Shown: piece by piece, positions 27,523-36,419 of the stretch
Position numbering within the stretch: position 1 is the first letter of the stretch
Layout: each line of letters opens with the position of its first letter
Made by a program: the position numbers and the translations under genes
DNA from: JACMLD01 sp044223995
Lineage (GTDB): Bacteria; Bacteroidota; Bacteroidia; Chitinophagales; Chitinophagaceae
Assembly (NCBI GenBank): GCA_044223995.1
Contig: JBGALE010000004.1
Location: 310,001 to 374,000 of the forward strand
Direction: 5' to 3'
DNA: 64,000 bases
The notes under the pieces: model-generated
The model's database searches: none
What the model was told of the DNA's origin: nothing
Seen by the model: only the letters and a program-made list of their open reading frames with translations

Positions 27523-28104
27523 ATGATCAAAGCTTCCAGGAAAGACCGGCAAACAGCGGTTGCCATTTTAACGGAGACATTTGAATCCAACCGGAGCGTC
27601 AACTATATCATTAAACAGGATGAAAAGAAATTGAAGCGGTTGAAAAGCCTGATGGAATACGTGGTGGACTATTGTTTTCTGTATGGGGAAGTATTACTCA
27701 CAGACGACAGAAGGGGTTGTGCTGTTGCAGTACTGCCACATCTTAGAAAGCCAAAAATGAAAACATTTTTCCTGGAATTAAAATTAGCCATGGCGCTGGG
27801 TTTAAAAAATGCCAACAAGGCCATTGTCAGGGAAGGACAGGTACGGTTTATGCACCCATCTTCTCCCTTTTATCATCTTTGGTTTATTGGTGTTAAGAAA
27901 GAAGATCAGAAAAAAGGCATCGGCGCTATGCTTTTGCAGGAGATCATTAAAGAAGCGGATGCCAGGGATTTACCGATCTATCTCGAAACGTCCAACCTGA
28001 AAAACCTGGCCTGGTATGAAAAATTTGGCTTTACCGTTTTCCATGATCTCAACCTGGAATTCCATCTTTACTTTTTATTCAAGCCACGGCGGCTGTTGTG
28101 TTAA
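27523..28104 (+). CDS. GNAT family N-acetyltransferase
   Basis: 193 residues from ATG 27523 (MIKASRKDRQ). The acetyl-CoA binding motif A is seen as IGVKKEDQKKGIGAMLLQEI (about 123-142), with the Q-K-K-G-I-G loop, followed by the DLPIYLETSNLKNLAWYEKFGF segment typical of motif B. Substrate unknown. An upstream TTG gives 19 more residues without family support. It is a single gene, convergent with the AraC regulator 31 bp away. Confidence 0.85.
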   Translation: MIKASRKDRQTAVAILTETFESNRSVNYIIKQDEKKLKRLKSLMEYVVDYCFLYGEVLLTDDRRGCAVAVLPHLRKPKMKTFFLELKLAMALGLKNANKAIVREGQVRFMHPSSPFYHLWFIGVKKEDQKKGIGAMLLQEIIKEADARDLPIYLETSNLKNLAWYEKFGFTVFHDLNLEFHLYFLFKPRRLLC

Positions 28105-28135
28105 TGATAGTTGCCGGAACGGGAAAATGCATTAG

Positions 28136-29020
28136 TTAGACAGACAACTCACTATTCTTATTTAAAAAAGCTTTCTTATACTTCATCGGGTTCATATTAT
28201 ATTGGTGTAAGAATTGGCGGTTGAAATTGGAAACATTGTTATAACCACACTCATAACATATCTGTGTAATCGTCATGTCGTTTTCCATCAGCAGTTTGGC
28301 TGCTTTTTGTAAACGAAGCTCCTGTACAAACCCTGAAAATGTTTTGCGGGTGCGCATGGCAAAGAACCTTGAAAAAGCGTTTTCATTCATTTGCGCCAGC
28401 GCTGCTGCTTCAGAGAGCCGTATATCATTTTCAAAATTAGCCGCAATCCAGTCAAACACGGCATACAACCGTTTCGATTCTTTTTCATTGTGCCCTATAT
28501 GCTGCAATTTGGTAATCGGCGTCATGGTAGTTGATTCGGCCATTTCCTGCAGCATACTCACCAGGCAAAGCCAGCGTGGTAAACCAGAGAGTGAAAGGAT
28601 GTCCTGCAATTGTTTACTCACCTTTCGGTGTGTATCACCTGAAATATCAAACCCGTTGGCAGAACGCCCGAATAATTTTTTTACAGCACCTGCTTCCGGT
28701 AATGCCAGGAAATCATTGCCCAGCGATGCCTCCGTAAAATGTATGACGATGGAAGTGGCCCGCAATGCTGATTTTTCTTCGTAATACCTGTCATCATTGC
28801 GGTAAGTATGCGGGATATTCGGGCCGATAAATGCCAGGTTGCCCGGCCGGAAATCGGAGATATGATCGCCAATAAACCGCTTCCCGGTACTTTCGGTAAC
28901 TAATACTATTTCATACTCGGGGTGATAATGCCAGGGCGTGGGATAATAGCTGTAGTCAAAATACTTCACCACAAAAGATTCCCCTTTTTCCCTCGGTAAA
29001 TGCTCCAGTGCAGGCTTCAT
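28136..29020 (-). CDS. AraC-family transcriptional regulator with N-terminal cupin
   Basis: 294 residues from the ATG at 29020 (MKPALEHLPREKG). An N-terminal cupin sensor lies about 20-105 (HYHPEYEIVLV, GPNIPHTY). Two helix-turn-helix motifs lie about 195-290 (LSEAAALAQMNENAFSRFFA and MTITQICYECGYNNVSNFNRQF, ending PMKYKK). The frame is open for 104 further codons upstream, through the promoter region of the facing gene, which are not homologous to the family. It is divergent from the Gfo/Idh/MocA operon with a 163-bp shared promoter region, so it is the probable activator of that operon, sensing a sugar-like ligand through the cupin. Confidence 0.92.
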   Translation of the reverse strand: MKPALEHLPREKGESFVVKYFDYSYYPTPWHYHPEYEIVLVTESTGKRFIGDHISDFRPGNLAFIGPNIPHTYRNDDRYYEEKSALRATSIVIHFTEASLGNDFLALPEAGAVKKLFGRSANGFDISGDTHRKVSKQLQDILSLSGLPRWLCLVSMLQEMAESTTMTPITKLQHIGHNEKESKRLYAVFDWIAANFENDIRLSEAAALAQMNENAFSRFFAMRTRKTFSGFVQELRLQKAAKLLMENDMTITQICYECGYNNVSNFNRQFLHQYNMNPMKYKKAFLNKNSELSV

Positions 29021-29128
29021 ATGGCAGCAATTGTTAGCTATTAAAGGTATCAAATGCCTCCAACTCTTTTTGCTAAAAAAGTATATTTTTTTTGAGAAAA
29101 AATGGTGGTTTGTACTCCGGCAGCCCAG

Positions 29129-29136
29129 TAGCTTTG
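29129..29136 (+). promoter_or_regulatory. Candidate promoter of the 29-36 kb operon
   Basis: TAGCTTTG (-7 type) with TTTG at 29109-29112 as a possible -33, spacer 16, slightly short. It lies 47 bases before the ATG at 29184 and inside the divergent AraC gap. Confidence 0.45.
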
Positions 29137-29183
29137 AACCAGATGGACGAATTATTTTTTTACCAATACTGACTTTAATTATT

Positions 29184-30356
29184 ATGAGTAACAAATTATC
29201 ACGCCAGCAATTTCTACAGTATACGGCCACAGCAGGCGCAGCGGTATTGTTGTCATCGCTCGAAGGATGGGCCGCGTCAACGCCTGAAAAGAAACTAAAA
29301 GTTGCCGTTATCGGTTGTGGCAGTGTGAGCAACCGTTATTTGCCACAACTGTTGTCAAGCAACCTGATTGAAGTAGTGAGTCTCTGCGATATCAAATACG
29401 ACCGTGCACTCGCACAAAACAAACAATACAATGTCAATGCACAAACCTACAGGAACATTGACGACATGCTGAAAGGTGTCCCTTTCGATATGATGGTAAC
29501 GCTGACCGACATGCAGGTACATGGTGACCTGAACAAGAAAGCACTGATGGCGGGCAAACATGTATGGAGCGAAAAACCCATGGCCAATACCTATACAGCC
29601 GGTAAAGAATTGCTTGATTTGGCAAGAAGTAAAAAATTACACTTCTGGGGTGCGCCTGCTGTCGTAAACAGTCCGCAGTTTGAATTCATGAGTAAAACCA
29701 TACAGGAAGGAAAACTCGGAAGAATAGCCAGCGCACATGGACAATACGGTCATACCGGTCCTACCTGGAGTGCCTTCTTCTATGAAAAAGGTGGTGGCAG
29801 TATGCCCGATCTCGGTGTATACAATATGGCAACGTTAACAGGATTGCTGGGGCCGGCCAAAGCAGTCATGGCCATGACCAGTATTGTCAACCCGGAAAGA
29901 ACGGTGGATGATAAGGGAAAAATAAAAGTGGAAGCGGAAGACAATGCACACCTGTTGCTCGAACATGATAAAGGTATCATCAGCCATGTGATGTGTGGGT
30001 TCAATTTTTTTGATCCGCATGGACACGAAGCAAAGGATCAGCAACTGCATTCCATACAGATTTACGGCGATCATGGCAACATGCGCCTCATTGGCTACGA
30101 CTGGGAAACCAATGGCGTGGTACTCGACAATTCCTGGACAGAACCCGCACAACTATTAAGTACCGACAAAGGCGGATACGAATGGCAGGAAGGTGCACGC
30201 GTAACAGGAGAAAGCATTGTAAAAGGTACAGAACCGCGCATCAATGTGGAACATGCACTGCATGTGCTGGAAATTATTGAGGCCGCCAGGAAATCATCGG
30301 CCACGGGTATGAAAATAAAACTGGTCAGCAAGTTTCCCTGGCCTATGATAAAATAA
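29184..30356 (+). CDS. Gfo/Idh/MocA family oxidoreductase, exported
   Basis: NAD(P)-dependent sugar dehydrogenase family. 390 residues from ATG 29184. The N-terminus (LSRQQFLQYTATAGAAVLLSS) looks like a Tat signal but carries only one Arg of the pair. The Rossmann motif VIGCGSVSNRYLP follows at about 42-54, and the family's E-K-P motif is seen in SEKPMANTY. The Lys of EKP is the usual catalytic residue. First gene of a co-directional run; next gene 74 bp away. Substrate unknown. Confidence 0.9.
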   Translation: MSNKLSRQQFLQYTATAGAAVLLSSLEGWAASTPEKKLKVAVIGCGSVSNRYLPQLLSSNLIEVVSLCDIKYDRALAQNKQYNVNAQTYRNIDDMLKGVPFDMMVTLTDMQVHGDLNKKALMAGKHVWSEKPMANTYTAGKELLDLARSKKLHFWGAPAVVNSPQFEFMSKTIQEGKLGRIASAHGQYGHTGPTWSAFFYEKGGGSMPDLGVYNMATLTGLLGPAKAVMAMTSIVNPERTVDDKGKIKVEAEDNAHLLLEHDKGIISHVMCGFNFFDPHGHEAKDQQLHSIQIYGDHGNMRLIGYDWETNGVVLDNSWTEPAQLLSTDKGGYEWQEGARVTGESIVKGTEPRINVEHALHVLEIIEAARKSSATGMKIKLVSKFPWPMIK

Positions 30357-30430
30357 CAAATAACCATCCACCGGGTAAATAAACTGTTTACATTGCAGTA
30401 GACTTACCATTACCAGTCTGCAAATTGTAC

Positions 30431-31210
30431 ATGCTAACAAACAAGAACATTGTTATTATTGGTGGCACCACCGGGATCGGTATCAGTGCTGCCAAAGCTT
30501 TTATCGCGCAGGGCGCTAAAGTAATTATCGTTGGAAGAAATGAACAACATGTTGCCGAAGCACAAAAAACTTTAGGAAAGCAAGCGCTGTGTATCAGTGG
30601 CGATGCTGTCAGGGAAACGACCGCCATTGATGCCATTGAAGCCTGTGTCCAAACATTTGGAAGTTTTGACGGACTCTACCACGTAGCTGGTGGCAGTGGT
30701 CGTAAAATGGGAGACGGCCCCCTGCACGAACTGACACTGGATGGATGGAACAAAACACTGGAATTAAACCTCACCTCGCTGATGCTGAGCAACCAGGCTG
30801 CCGTGAAGAAATTTTTGCAACAGGGAAATGGCGGCACCATATTAAACATGGGTTCCGTACTGGGTTTCTCACCATCGCCTACTTATTTTTCCACGCATGC
30901 CTATGCAGCGGCAAAAGCTGCCATCATCGGTTTTAGCAAATCCATTGCTGCTTATTATGCAAAAAACAATATCCGGGTAAATGTGATTGCACCAGCCCTG
31001 GTGGAAACACCCATGGCACAGCGTGCTGCCAACGATGAAAACATTTTATCCTTTGTAAAAACAAAACAACCACTCGATGGCGGGCGCATTGGCGCACCGG
31101 GCGATTTGGATGGATTGGCGATTTACTGTATGAGTGATGGATCAAAATATACAACAGGACAGGTGATAGCCGTAGACGGCGGCTGGACAATCAGTGAAGG
31201 GCAGGAATAA
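30431..31210 (+). CDS. SDR family oxidoreductase
   Basis: 259 residues. Cofactor-binding GGTTGIGISAA (about 10-20). Catalytic Ser in NMGSVLGF, then Y-A-A-A-K. The C-terminal GQVIAVDGGWTI is typical of classical SDR enzymes. ATG at 30431 preferred to the TTG six bases earlier. Second gene of the operon. Reduces or oxidises an alcohol or ketone; substrate unknown. Confidence 0.92.
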   Translation: MLTNKNIVIIGGTTGIGISAAKAFIAQGAKVIIVGRNEQHVAEAQKTLGKQALCISGDAVRETTAIDAIEACVQTFGSFDGLYHVAGGSGRKMGDGPLHELTLDGWNKTLELNLTSLMLSNQAAVKKFLQQGNGGTILNMGSVLGFSPSPTYFSTHAYAAAKAAIIGFSKSIAAYYAKNNIRVNVIAPALVETPMAQRAANDENILSFVKTKQPLDGGRIGAPGDLDGLAIYCMSDGSKYTTGQVIAVDGGWTISEGQE

Positions 31211-31231
31211 TCATGTAAAAAAAATTATTAC

Positions 31232-32143
31232 TTGAAACCAGCAATTGCTATCGGAATTGATTTGGGCGGAACACGCATCAAGGGTGTTGTCATTGACAGC
31301 GAAGGAAGCATATTAAAGCAATTATATACACCCACCAACGATGGTGCCGGTGAAGTATGGAAATCGGCCATTGCCACAACCGTCAGCCAGTTAAAGACAG
31401 CATTTAGTAACCAGTCGATCGGCGTTGGCATTTCCGCACCGGGTTTACCCAATCATACCAATACAGCCATTGCCTGTATGCCCGGCAGACTGGAAGGACT
31501 CGAAAATTTTATATGGAGCGATTATTTGCAAAGTGCAGCCTATGTTCTCAATGATGGTGTAGCTGCACTGGTGGCAGAAGCAAAAACAGGCGCCGCAAAA
31601 AACAGTACGAATGCACTGATGGTAACACTTGGCACAGGAGTAGGCGGTGCATTGCTGATCAACAAACAGCCCTACCAGGGTTCTTTCAATAAGGCAGGAC
31701 ATATTGGTCATACGGTTGTGGACAGCAACGGCGATTGTGATGTGACGGGTATGCCCGGCAGCCTGGAAGAATGTATGGGCAACTGTACCATTGAAAAAAG
31801 AAGCAGGGGAAAATTTACATCCACCCATGAAGTATTAGAGGCTTACCGTAACAATGATCTATTTGCAAAAGAAGTGTGGATGACATCAGTAAAAAAGCTC
31901 GCTATTGCACTGGCATCGGCGAGCAATTTTATATCACCCGATACCATTGTCATTGGGGGAGGTATTGCGGAAGCAAATGATGACTTGTTCATTCCTCTGA
32001 ACCAGTGGTTCGATCAGTTTGAATGGCAGCCCGGCGGCTTGCGTCCCGTAATTGTAAAAGCAGCACACAGTGATTTGGCAGGTGCGATGGGCGCTGCCTG
32101 CTATGCATTAATGAAACAGGAAGAACAATCAACGATAATATAA
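31232..32143 (+). CDS. ROK family sugar kinase-like protein with TTG start
   Basis: 303 residues. The phosphate-binding GIDLGGTRIKG is at residues 8-18 and a second nucleotide motif (VTLGTGVGGALLI) near 133-145. The zinc-binding C-x-C-G-x-x-G-C loop of typical ROK kinases is replaced by NGDCDVTGMPGSLEE, so zinc binding is doubtful. No ATG precedes the conserved N-terminus in frame; translation must start at TTG 31232, 21 bp after the SDR stop. Expected to phosphorylate a hexose-like substrate in the cytosol. Confidence 0.88.
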   Translation: MKPAIAIGIDLGGTRIKGVVIDSEGSILKQLYTPTNDGAGEVWKSAIATTVSQLKTAFSNQSIGVGISAPGLPNHTNTAIACMPGRLEGLENFIWSDYLQSAAYVLNDGVAALVAEAKTGAAKNSTNALMVTLGTGVGGALLINKQPYQGSFNKAGHIGHTVVDSNGDCDVTGMPGSLEECMGNCTIEKRSRGKFTSTHEVLEAYRNNDLFAKEVWMTSVKKLAIALASASNFISPDTIVIGGGIAEANDDLFIPLNQWFDQFEWQPGGLRPVIVKAAHSDLAGAMGAACYALMKQEEQSTII

Positions 32144-32224
32144 CAGGACACTGAACCTGGTTGATAAAATCGATATCAGTGTTCTCCATGTACCACCATT
32201 TATACAGATTCAAATACAAATAGC

Positions 32225-33022
32225 ATGGCACAGGAAATATCATTTACTGAAATGTACTTACAAAAATGCCAGTCGATCCTTGAAACCGTACGAAAACAGC
32301 AGGCATTGATACAGCAGGCGGCAGGATGGTTTGCAACATCCATTGCTGCAGGACGCATGGCACATGTGTTTGGCAGTGGGCATAGCCGCATCATGGTAGA
32401 AGAAATGTGGCCGAGGTACGGATCATTTCCTGGTTTCAATCCCATCGTGGAGTTGTCGCTCACTTTTCACAATTTAGTAGTAGGCGCCAATGGACAAAGA
32501 CAGGCCATGTACCTGGAAAATGTAACGGGGCTGGCGGAAAGGATACTCAGAAATTTTGATTTGAGTGAAACGGACACTGCACTGGTCATATCATCGAGCG
32601 GTTGTAATATCGTGCCCATTGAAATGGCAGAATTGTTTCAGCAGCGAAAAATAAAAGTGGTAGCCCTGCTCACCAAAGAACATTCAGAGAAAAGTATTAC
32701 TAAAAGAAAAGATGGAAAAAAGCTGGGTGACTTTGCCGACATCATATTAGATACCGGTGCGCCGGTAGGCGATGCTATGATTACCATCCCGGGACTGGAT
32801 ACACCTGTATCGCCGGGTTCAACAGTAGGCGGTGCCATGCTGATCAATTCCCTCAAGGCAGAGACGGCCGCACTACTGACAAAAGCAGGACATCCGCCAA
32901 AAGTATTAACCGGTTCGGCGATTGTAGGTAGTGAAAGGGCAACTGCATTATTTGAATCAGCTTACGATGAACATGCACACCGTATGGCGAAGTTGTATGA
33001 GAAGGTGGGAGGAGAAAGGTGA
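32225..33022 (+). CDS. SIS-domain sugar isomerase-like protein
   Basis: 265 residues resembling the UPF0309 type of SIS proteins. The SIS domain covers about 30-200 (VFGSGHSRIMVEEM, then ALVISSSGCNIVPIEMAELF). These proteins bind phosphosugars or act as sugar-phosphate isomerases. The last codons (EKVGGER) are built from the same AGAAGGT-like 7-mers that continue past the stop, so the C-terminus may be partly repeat-derived. The kinase just upstream could supply its phosphosugar substrate. Confidence 0.87.
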   Translation: MAQEISFTEMYLQKCQSILETVRKQQALIQQAAGWFATSIAAGRMAHVFGSGHSRIMVEEMWPRYGSFPGFNPIVELSLTFHNLVVGANGQRQAMYLENVTGLAERILRNFDLSETDTALVISSSGCNIVPIEMAELFQQRKIKVVALLTKEHSEKSITKRKDGKKLGDFADIILDTGAPVGDAMITIPGLDTPVSPGSTVGGAMLINSLKAETAALLTKAGHPPKVLTGSAIVGSERATALFESAYDEHAHRMAKLYEKVGGER

Positions 33023-33058
33023 AAGGTAGAAGGTAGAAGGTAGAAGGTAGGAGGTTAA
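33022..33058. repeat. 7-bp-periodic degenerate array (GAAGGTA type)
   Basis: Consecutive 7-mers AAAGGTG, AAAGGTA, GAAGGTA (three times), GGAGGTT, AAGGGTA follow from the end of the SIS gene at about 33016, in strict phase. Confidence 0.8.
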
Positions 33059-33093
33059 GGGTAAAAAGCAAGAAGACAGTACGTTTTTGTGTA

Positions 33094-33158
33094 TTGTCAC
33101 ACCGAACGAAGTGAGGTGTCTTACATTGATAGACGCCTCGCATTGCTCGGCGTGACAA
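33094..33158. repeat. Imperfect inverted repeat inside the operon
   Basis: TTGTCACACCGA (33094-33105) pairs with TCGGCGTGACAA (33147-33158) with one mismatch. Inner arms GAGGTGTCT and AGACGCCTC also pair. It resembles dispersed GTCAC...GTGAC repeats found in many bacterial genomes; it is bounded by two 7-bp arrays. Confidence 0.65.
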
Positions 33159-33204
33159 ATCCCAAATCCCAAACCCCAAATCCAAATCCCAAATTCCAAA
33201 CCGG
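33157..33204. repeat. 7-bp-periodic degenerate array (AAATCCC type)
   Basis: AAATCCC, AAATCCC, AAACCCC, AAATCC, AAATCCC, AAATTCC, AAACCGG: phase kept except one 6-mer. Confidence 0.8.
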
Positions 33205-33252
33205 ATTTACGAAACAAGTATCAAAAAATTTTATAAAAAGTAAACAGTTATT

Positions 33253-34281
33253 ATGGTATCCATTCCCATTCGTACAACAGTCGTAGGCAGTTATCCATTC
33301 CCGGGATGGCTCGAATTTGGTGCAAAAAACTTATCCCAGTTTGGCGCAGCAGACATCGAAGAAATGATCGAAGACGCTGTTATTGCCGCCATTCATGATC
33401 AGACAACTGCTGGCCTGGATGTTATTACAGATGGCGAACAGACCCGTCTTGATTTCAACCTGTCGTTTTACGGATTTATAAAGGGTATTGAAAACAATGA
33501 AACGGAGACAAGAAAATTCGGTCCGCCTGCACATGATCAGCGTGGTAAAAATAATATCGTGGCGGCTTTAGAGGCACCCAATGGACTTGGTGCGGTAAAG
33601 GAATACCAGCGCTTAAAAAAATTGGCACCTGCCGGTCCCATACTCAAAGCCAGTGTGCCGGGCCCATACACACTCAGTGGAAGACTACTGCCCAATGCAA
33701 TGTACAAAGATCGGTATGAGATTACGGAAGCATTGTTGCCCATCATCCGTAAAGAACTGGAAGCATTGGTGGAAGCCGGCTGTAAAGAAATCACCGTCGA
33801 CGAACCCAGCATGAGTTGTTATGCGTATAAAGAAGATACCAAAAGATTTGTAGACATCTTTAACCGCACTGTACAGTCTGTCGCTGGTAAATGCAACCTC
33901 AGCACACACTTATGTTTTGGCAATTTTAAAGGAAGGCCCGTCGGCTACAGGAGCATCAAACCCATGCTGCCCGATTTCCTGGACATGAATGTGGATGAAA
34001 TACATATTGAAATGGCCAACCGCGAATTTGCAGAAATAGAATTGCTGCAACCCTTTGCTGAAAAAATGAATGTAGCCGTCGGCATCATCGATGTAAAAAA
34101 TTATTATATCGAAACGGTCGACGATGTCGTGGCAAGGATAAAAAAATGCCTGCAATATGTGCCCGCTGATAAATTATCCGTTGCACCGGATTGCGGCCTC
34201 AGTCAAACCGCCCGCTGGGCAGCGCGCCAGAAACTGGTGAATATGGCGAAGGGAGCGAAGAAAGTGAGAGAAGGATTATAG
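33253..34281 (+). CDS. Short MetE-like (core methionine synthase domain) methyltransferase
   Basis: 342 residues corresponding only to the C-terminal catalytic half of cobalamin-independent methionine synthase. The zinc ligands are conserved in order: H219 and C221 (STHLCFGNF), E253 (EIHIEM), C314 (APDCGLSQT). The N-terminal folate-binding half of MetE is absent, as in folate-independent core-MetE families, so the methyl donor is unlikely to be methyl-tetrahydrofolate and is unknown. It sits in an operon of sugar-type enzymes rather than with met genes. The 230-bp gap upstream is filled with repeats. Confidence 0.88.
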   Translation: MVSIPIRTTVVGSYPFPGWLEFGAKNLSQFGAADIEEMIEDAVIAAIHDQTTAGLDVITDGEQTRLDFNLSFYGFIKGIENNETETRKFGPPAHDQRGKNNIVAALEAPNGLGAVKEYQRLKKLAPAGPILKASVPGPYTLSGRLLPNAMYKDRYEITEALLPIIRKELEALVEAGCKEITVDEPSMSCYAYKEDTKRFVDIFNRTVQSVAGKCNLSTHLCFGNFKGRPVGYRSIKPMLPDFLDMNVDEIHIEMANREFAEIELLQPFAEKMNVAVGIIDVKNYYIETVDDVVARIKKCLQYVPADKLSVAPDCGLSQTARWAARQKLVNMAKGAKKVREGL

Positions 34282-34284
34282 GGA

Positions 34285-34319
34285 ATAGTTCATAGTTTAT
34301 AGTTTGTAGTTCATAGTTA
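34285..34319. repeat. 7-bp-periodic degenerate array (ATAGTTT type)
   Basis: ATAGTTC, ATAGTTT, ATAGTTT, GTAGTTC, ATAGTTA in strict phase. Its reverse complement (AACTATx) resembles the AAACTxx units at 5918-5952. Confidence 0.8.
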
Positions 34320-34330
34320 TACAATTTGAG

Positions 34331-35179
34331 ATGTTAATTCCGGCTTTAAAAAAAAATGAAGCATTGATATCTGAAATGGACTCCCTGCTCGGAGATGCAG
34401 CACATGCGTATATATGGTGGCTGGGGCAAAGTGGTTTTTTGCTGCAGTGGAACGGTAAAAGGGTATTGATCGATCCTTATTTATCTGATACCTTGACACA
34501 GAAATATTTAAATACAGACAAACCGCACACACGCATGAGCGAACGGGTGGTGGATCCAACACAGTTAAAAGATCTCATGGTGGTTACATCCAGTCACAAC
34601 CATACCGATCATTTGGATGCGGCTACGTTGATGCCAATATTGCAAAACAATCCCGGTATCCAATTCATCATACCGGAAGCCAACCGTGCATTTGTAAGTG
34701 AACGTATACAGTGTGATGCATCCTTTCCCATTGGGTTGAATGATAATCGCTCGGTTACCATTGATGCATTTACCTTTCATGGTATACCTGCCAAACACAA
34801 TGAGATTGACCGGGACGAACAGGGCAATTGCCGGTACATGGGCTATGTCATCACATTTGGCGGCCACGCTATTTATCACAGTGGCGATACCCTGTGGTTT
34901 GACGGTATGGTAGATATATTGAAGTCATTCCATATCAGCCTGGCACTGCTGCCCATCAATGGCAACAAACCCGAACGAAAAGTAGCCGGAAACCTGGATA
35001 GTAAAGAAGCAGCGGCATTGGGAAAAGCGATAGGGGCAGCCTGCGTCATTCCCTGTCACTACGATATGTTTACCTTCAATACAGCAGATGTGCGGGAATT
35101 TGTACAGGAAGCGGAGAAAATACAACAACCTTACAAAGTATTAAGAGGAGGAGAGTATTATTTGTTGCCCACGGTATAA
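34331..35179 (+). CDS. UlaG-like MBL-fold metallo-hydrolase
   Basis: 282 residues of the metallo-beta-lactamase superfamily. The metal site H-x-H-x-D-H is at 89-94 (SSHNHTDHLD). Further ligands probably lie in FHGIPAKHN, YHSGDTLWFD and CHYDMF. The N-terminal YIWWLGQSGFLLQWNGKRVLIDPY matches the UlaG (L-ascorbate-6-phosphate lactonase) branch. A lactonase or phosphodiesterase step in the operon's pathway is plausible but not shown. Confidence 0.87.
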   Translation: MLIPALKKNEALISEMDSLLGDAAHAYIWWLGQSGFLLQWNGKRVLIDPYLSDTLTQKYLNTDKPHTRMSERVVDPTQLKDLMVVTSSHNHTDHLDAATLMPILQNNPGIQFIIPEANRAFVSERIQCDASFPIGLNDNRSVTIDAFTFHGIPAKHNEIDRDEQGNCRYMGYVITFGGHAIYHSGDTLWFDGMVDILKSFHISLALLPINGNKPERKVAGNLDSKEAAALGKAIGAACVIPCHYDMFTFNTADVREFVQEAEKIQQPYKVLRGGEYYLLPTV

Positions 35180-35229
35180 CTTGCACGGAAAATATAATGG
35201 AAACTTTTGTTAGATAAACAGGAACATGC

Positions 35230-35706
35230 ATGGCGCAGATAATTATTAAGGACCTTATCCGGCAGTTGCACGAAATACACGAAGGATCAAAATGGTTCGA
35301 CCAATGCTTTCGTGATAAATTGGACGGACTGTCAGCAGAAGACGCATTTACAAACCCCATCCCATCTTTGCACAGCGTAGCCGAACATGTTTCACATATG
35401 CTTGAATGGCGAAAGGAATGCATCAACCGGTACAATGGAATTAAAGTAGAACTGATGCACAGCCCGGACGACTGGAAGGACAATGCCACCCTCCGGAAAA
35501 CAGGATGGGCCGCATTGAAAGATGCATTCTTTAGCAGCCAGGCAGATTTGATACAATTGCTGGAAGGCCGCGATGACTGTTACCTCGAAACAAGGTTCCG
35601 TGATACGGAATACAATTTCCATTATTTAATTGAAGGCATCATCCAGCATGATCTGTACCACATGGGACAGATAGGGGTGACCATTAAATTATTGCATGGA
35701 GCCTGA
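35230..35706 (+). CDS. DinB-like four-helix-bundle protein
   Basis: 158 residues. Three His ligands of the DinB/YfiT type metal site are seen: one in HVSHMLEW and two in QHDLYHMGQIG. This superfamily includes thiol-dependent transferases and metal-binding proteins of unknown role. It follows the MBL gene by 50 bp and may be the tail of the same operon. Confidence 0.78.
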   Translation: MAQIIIKDLIRQLHEIHEGSKWFDQCFRDKLDGLSAEDAFTNPIPSLHSVAEHVSHMLEWRKECINRYNGIKVELMHSPDDWKDNATLRKTGWAALKDAFFSSQADLIQLLEGRDDCYLETRFRDTEYNFHYLIEGIIQHDLYHMGQIGVTIKLLHGA

Positions 35707-35775
35707 CAACAGGAACAACAACTGCCTTAGATAATCAGATAATAATGGCGGTATGCAGGCCTGTTGTTCATTGTA

Positions 35776-36348
35776 ATGCTTAATTTCAGCTATAAAATAA
35801 AATACTTGGTCACAATCCACATGGTATCGAGCCTTGATGGCATCATTGCAAAAAAGGACAACAGTGTGTCCTGGTTTGAAACCACCGATCATTACGAGAA
35901 GGGGGGTTCGGGAGAAAATCCCGAAGCGGTTCTTACAAAAATAGACTGCTATATAATGGGTGCCCGCACTTATGAGCATGCATTGGAATTGTCCAAAACC
36001 TACGGATGGGCCTATGGTGATACACCTACCGTGGTGGTGACGCACCGCGATTTGCCAGTGGAAAGAAAGAATATTGAATTATTTCATGGCGACCTGCAAC
36101 AACTGGTGCGGGAACAATTGCAACCAAAGTATACCAACATTTGGATGGTGGGGGGCGCTGTGCTGGCAAAGGAATTTATCCGTTTGCAACTGGCAGATGA
36201 TATCCGTTTAACGATCATTCCTATTTTACTGGGCGATGGCTTATTGTTTTTCGACCAGTTGGGGCTGGAACAGGCACTGCAGGTGAAAAATGTAACTGCC
36301 TATAAAAACGGACTGGTGGAATTGTGGTATGGATTAAAGAAGGAATAG
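35776..36348 (+). CDS. RibD C-terminal-like / dihydrofolate-reductase-fold protein
   Basis: 190 residues from ATG 35776. Family marks: MVSSLDGIIAKKD near the N-terminus, YIMGARTYEHALEL, then NIWMVGGAVLAKEFI and ADDIRLTIIPILLGDGLLFF. This is a standalone member of the RibD_C/DHFR-like group, which reduces unknown substrates. An in-frame TTG at 35764 is less likely. Follows the DinB-like gene by 69 bp. Confidence 0.85.
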   Translation: MLNFSYKIKYLVTIHMVSSLDGIIAKKDNSVSWFETTDHYEKGGSGENPEAVLTKIDCYIMGARTYEHALELSKTYGWAYGDTPTVVVTHRDLPVERKNIELFHGDLQQLVREQLQPKYTNIWMVGGAVLAKEFIRLQLADDIRLTIIPILLGDGLLFFDQLGLEQALQVKNVTAYKNGLVELWYGLKKE

Positions 36349-36419
36349 GCGAGTCAGTCAGTGCAATGATGTTTAAAAGTAGGGATTGCGTCGCTCAAAA
36401 TGATTCTCTCAAATTCATG

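Noticed and set aside
29021..29183. Extended N-termini of the AraC regulator and Gfo/Idh protein into the divergent gap
   Set aside because: The two extensions would overlap each other and lack family similarity; internal ATGs fit the families.
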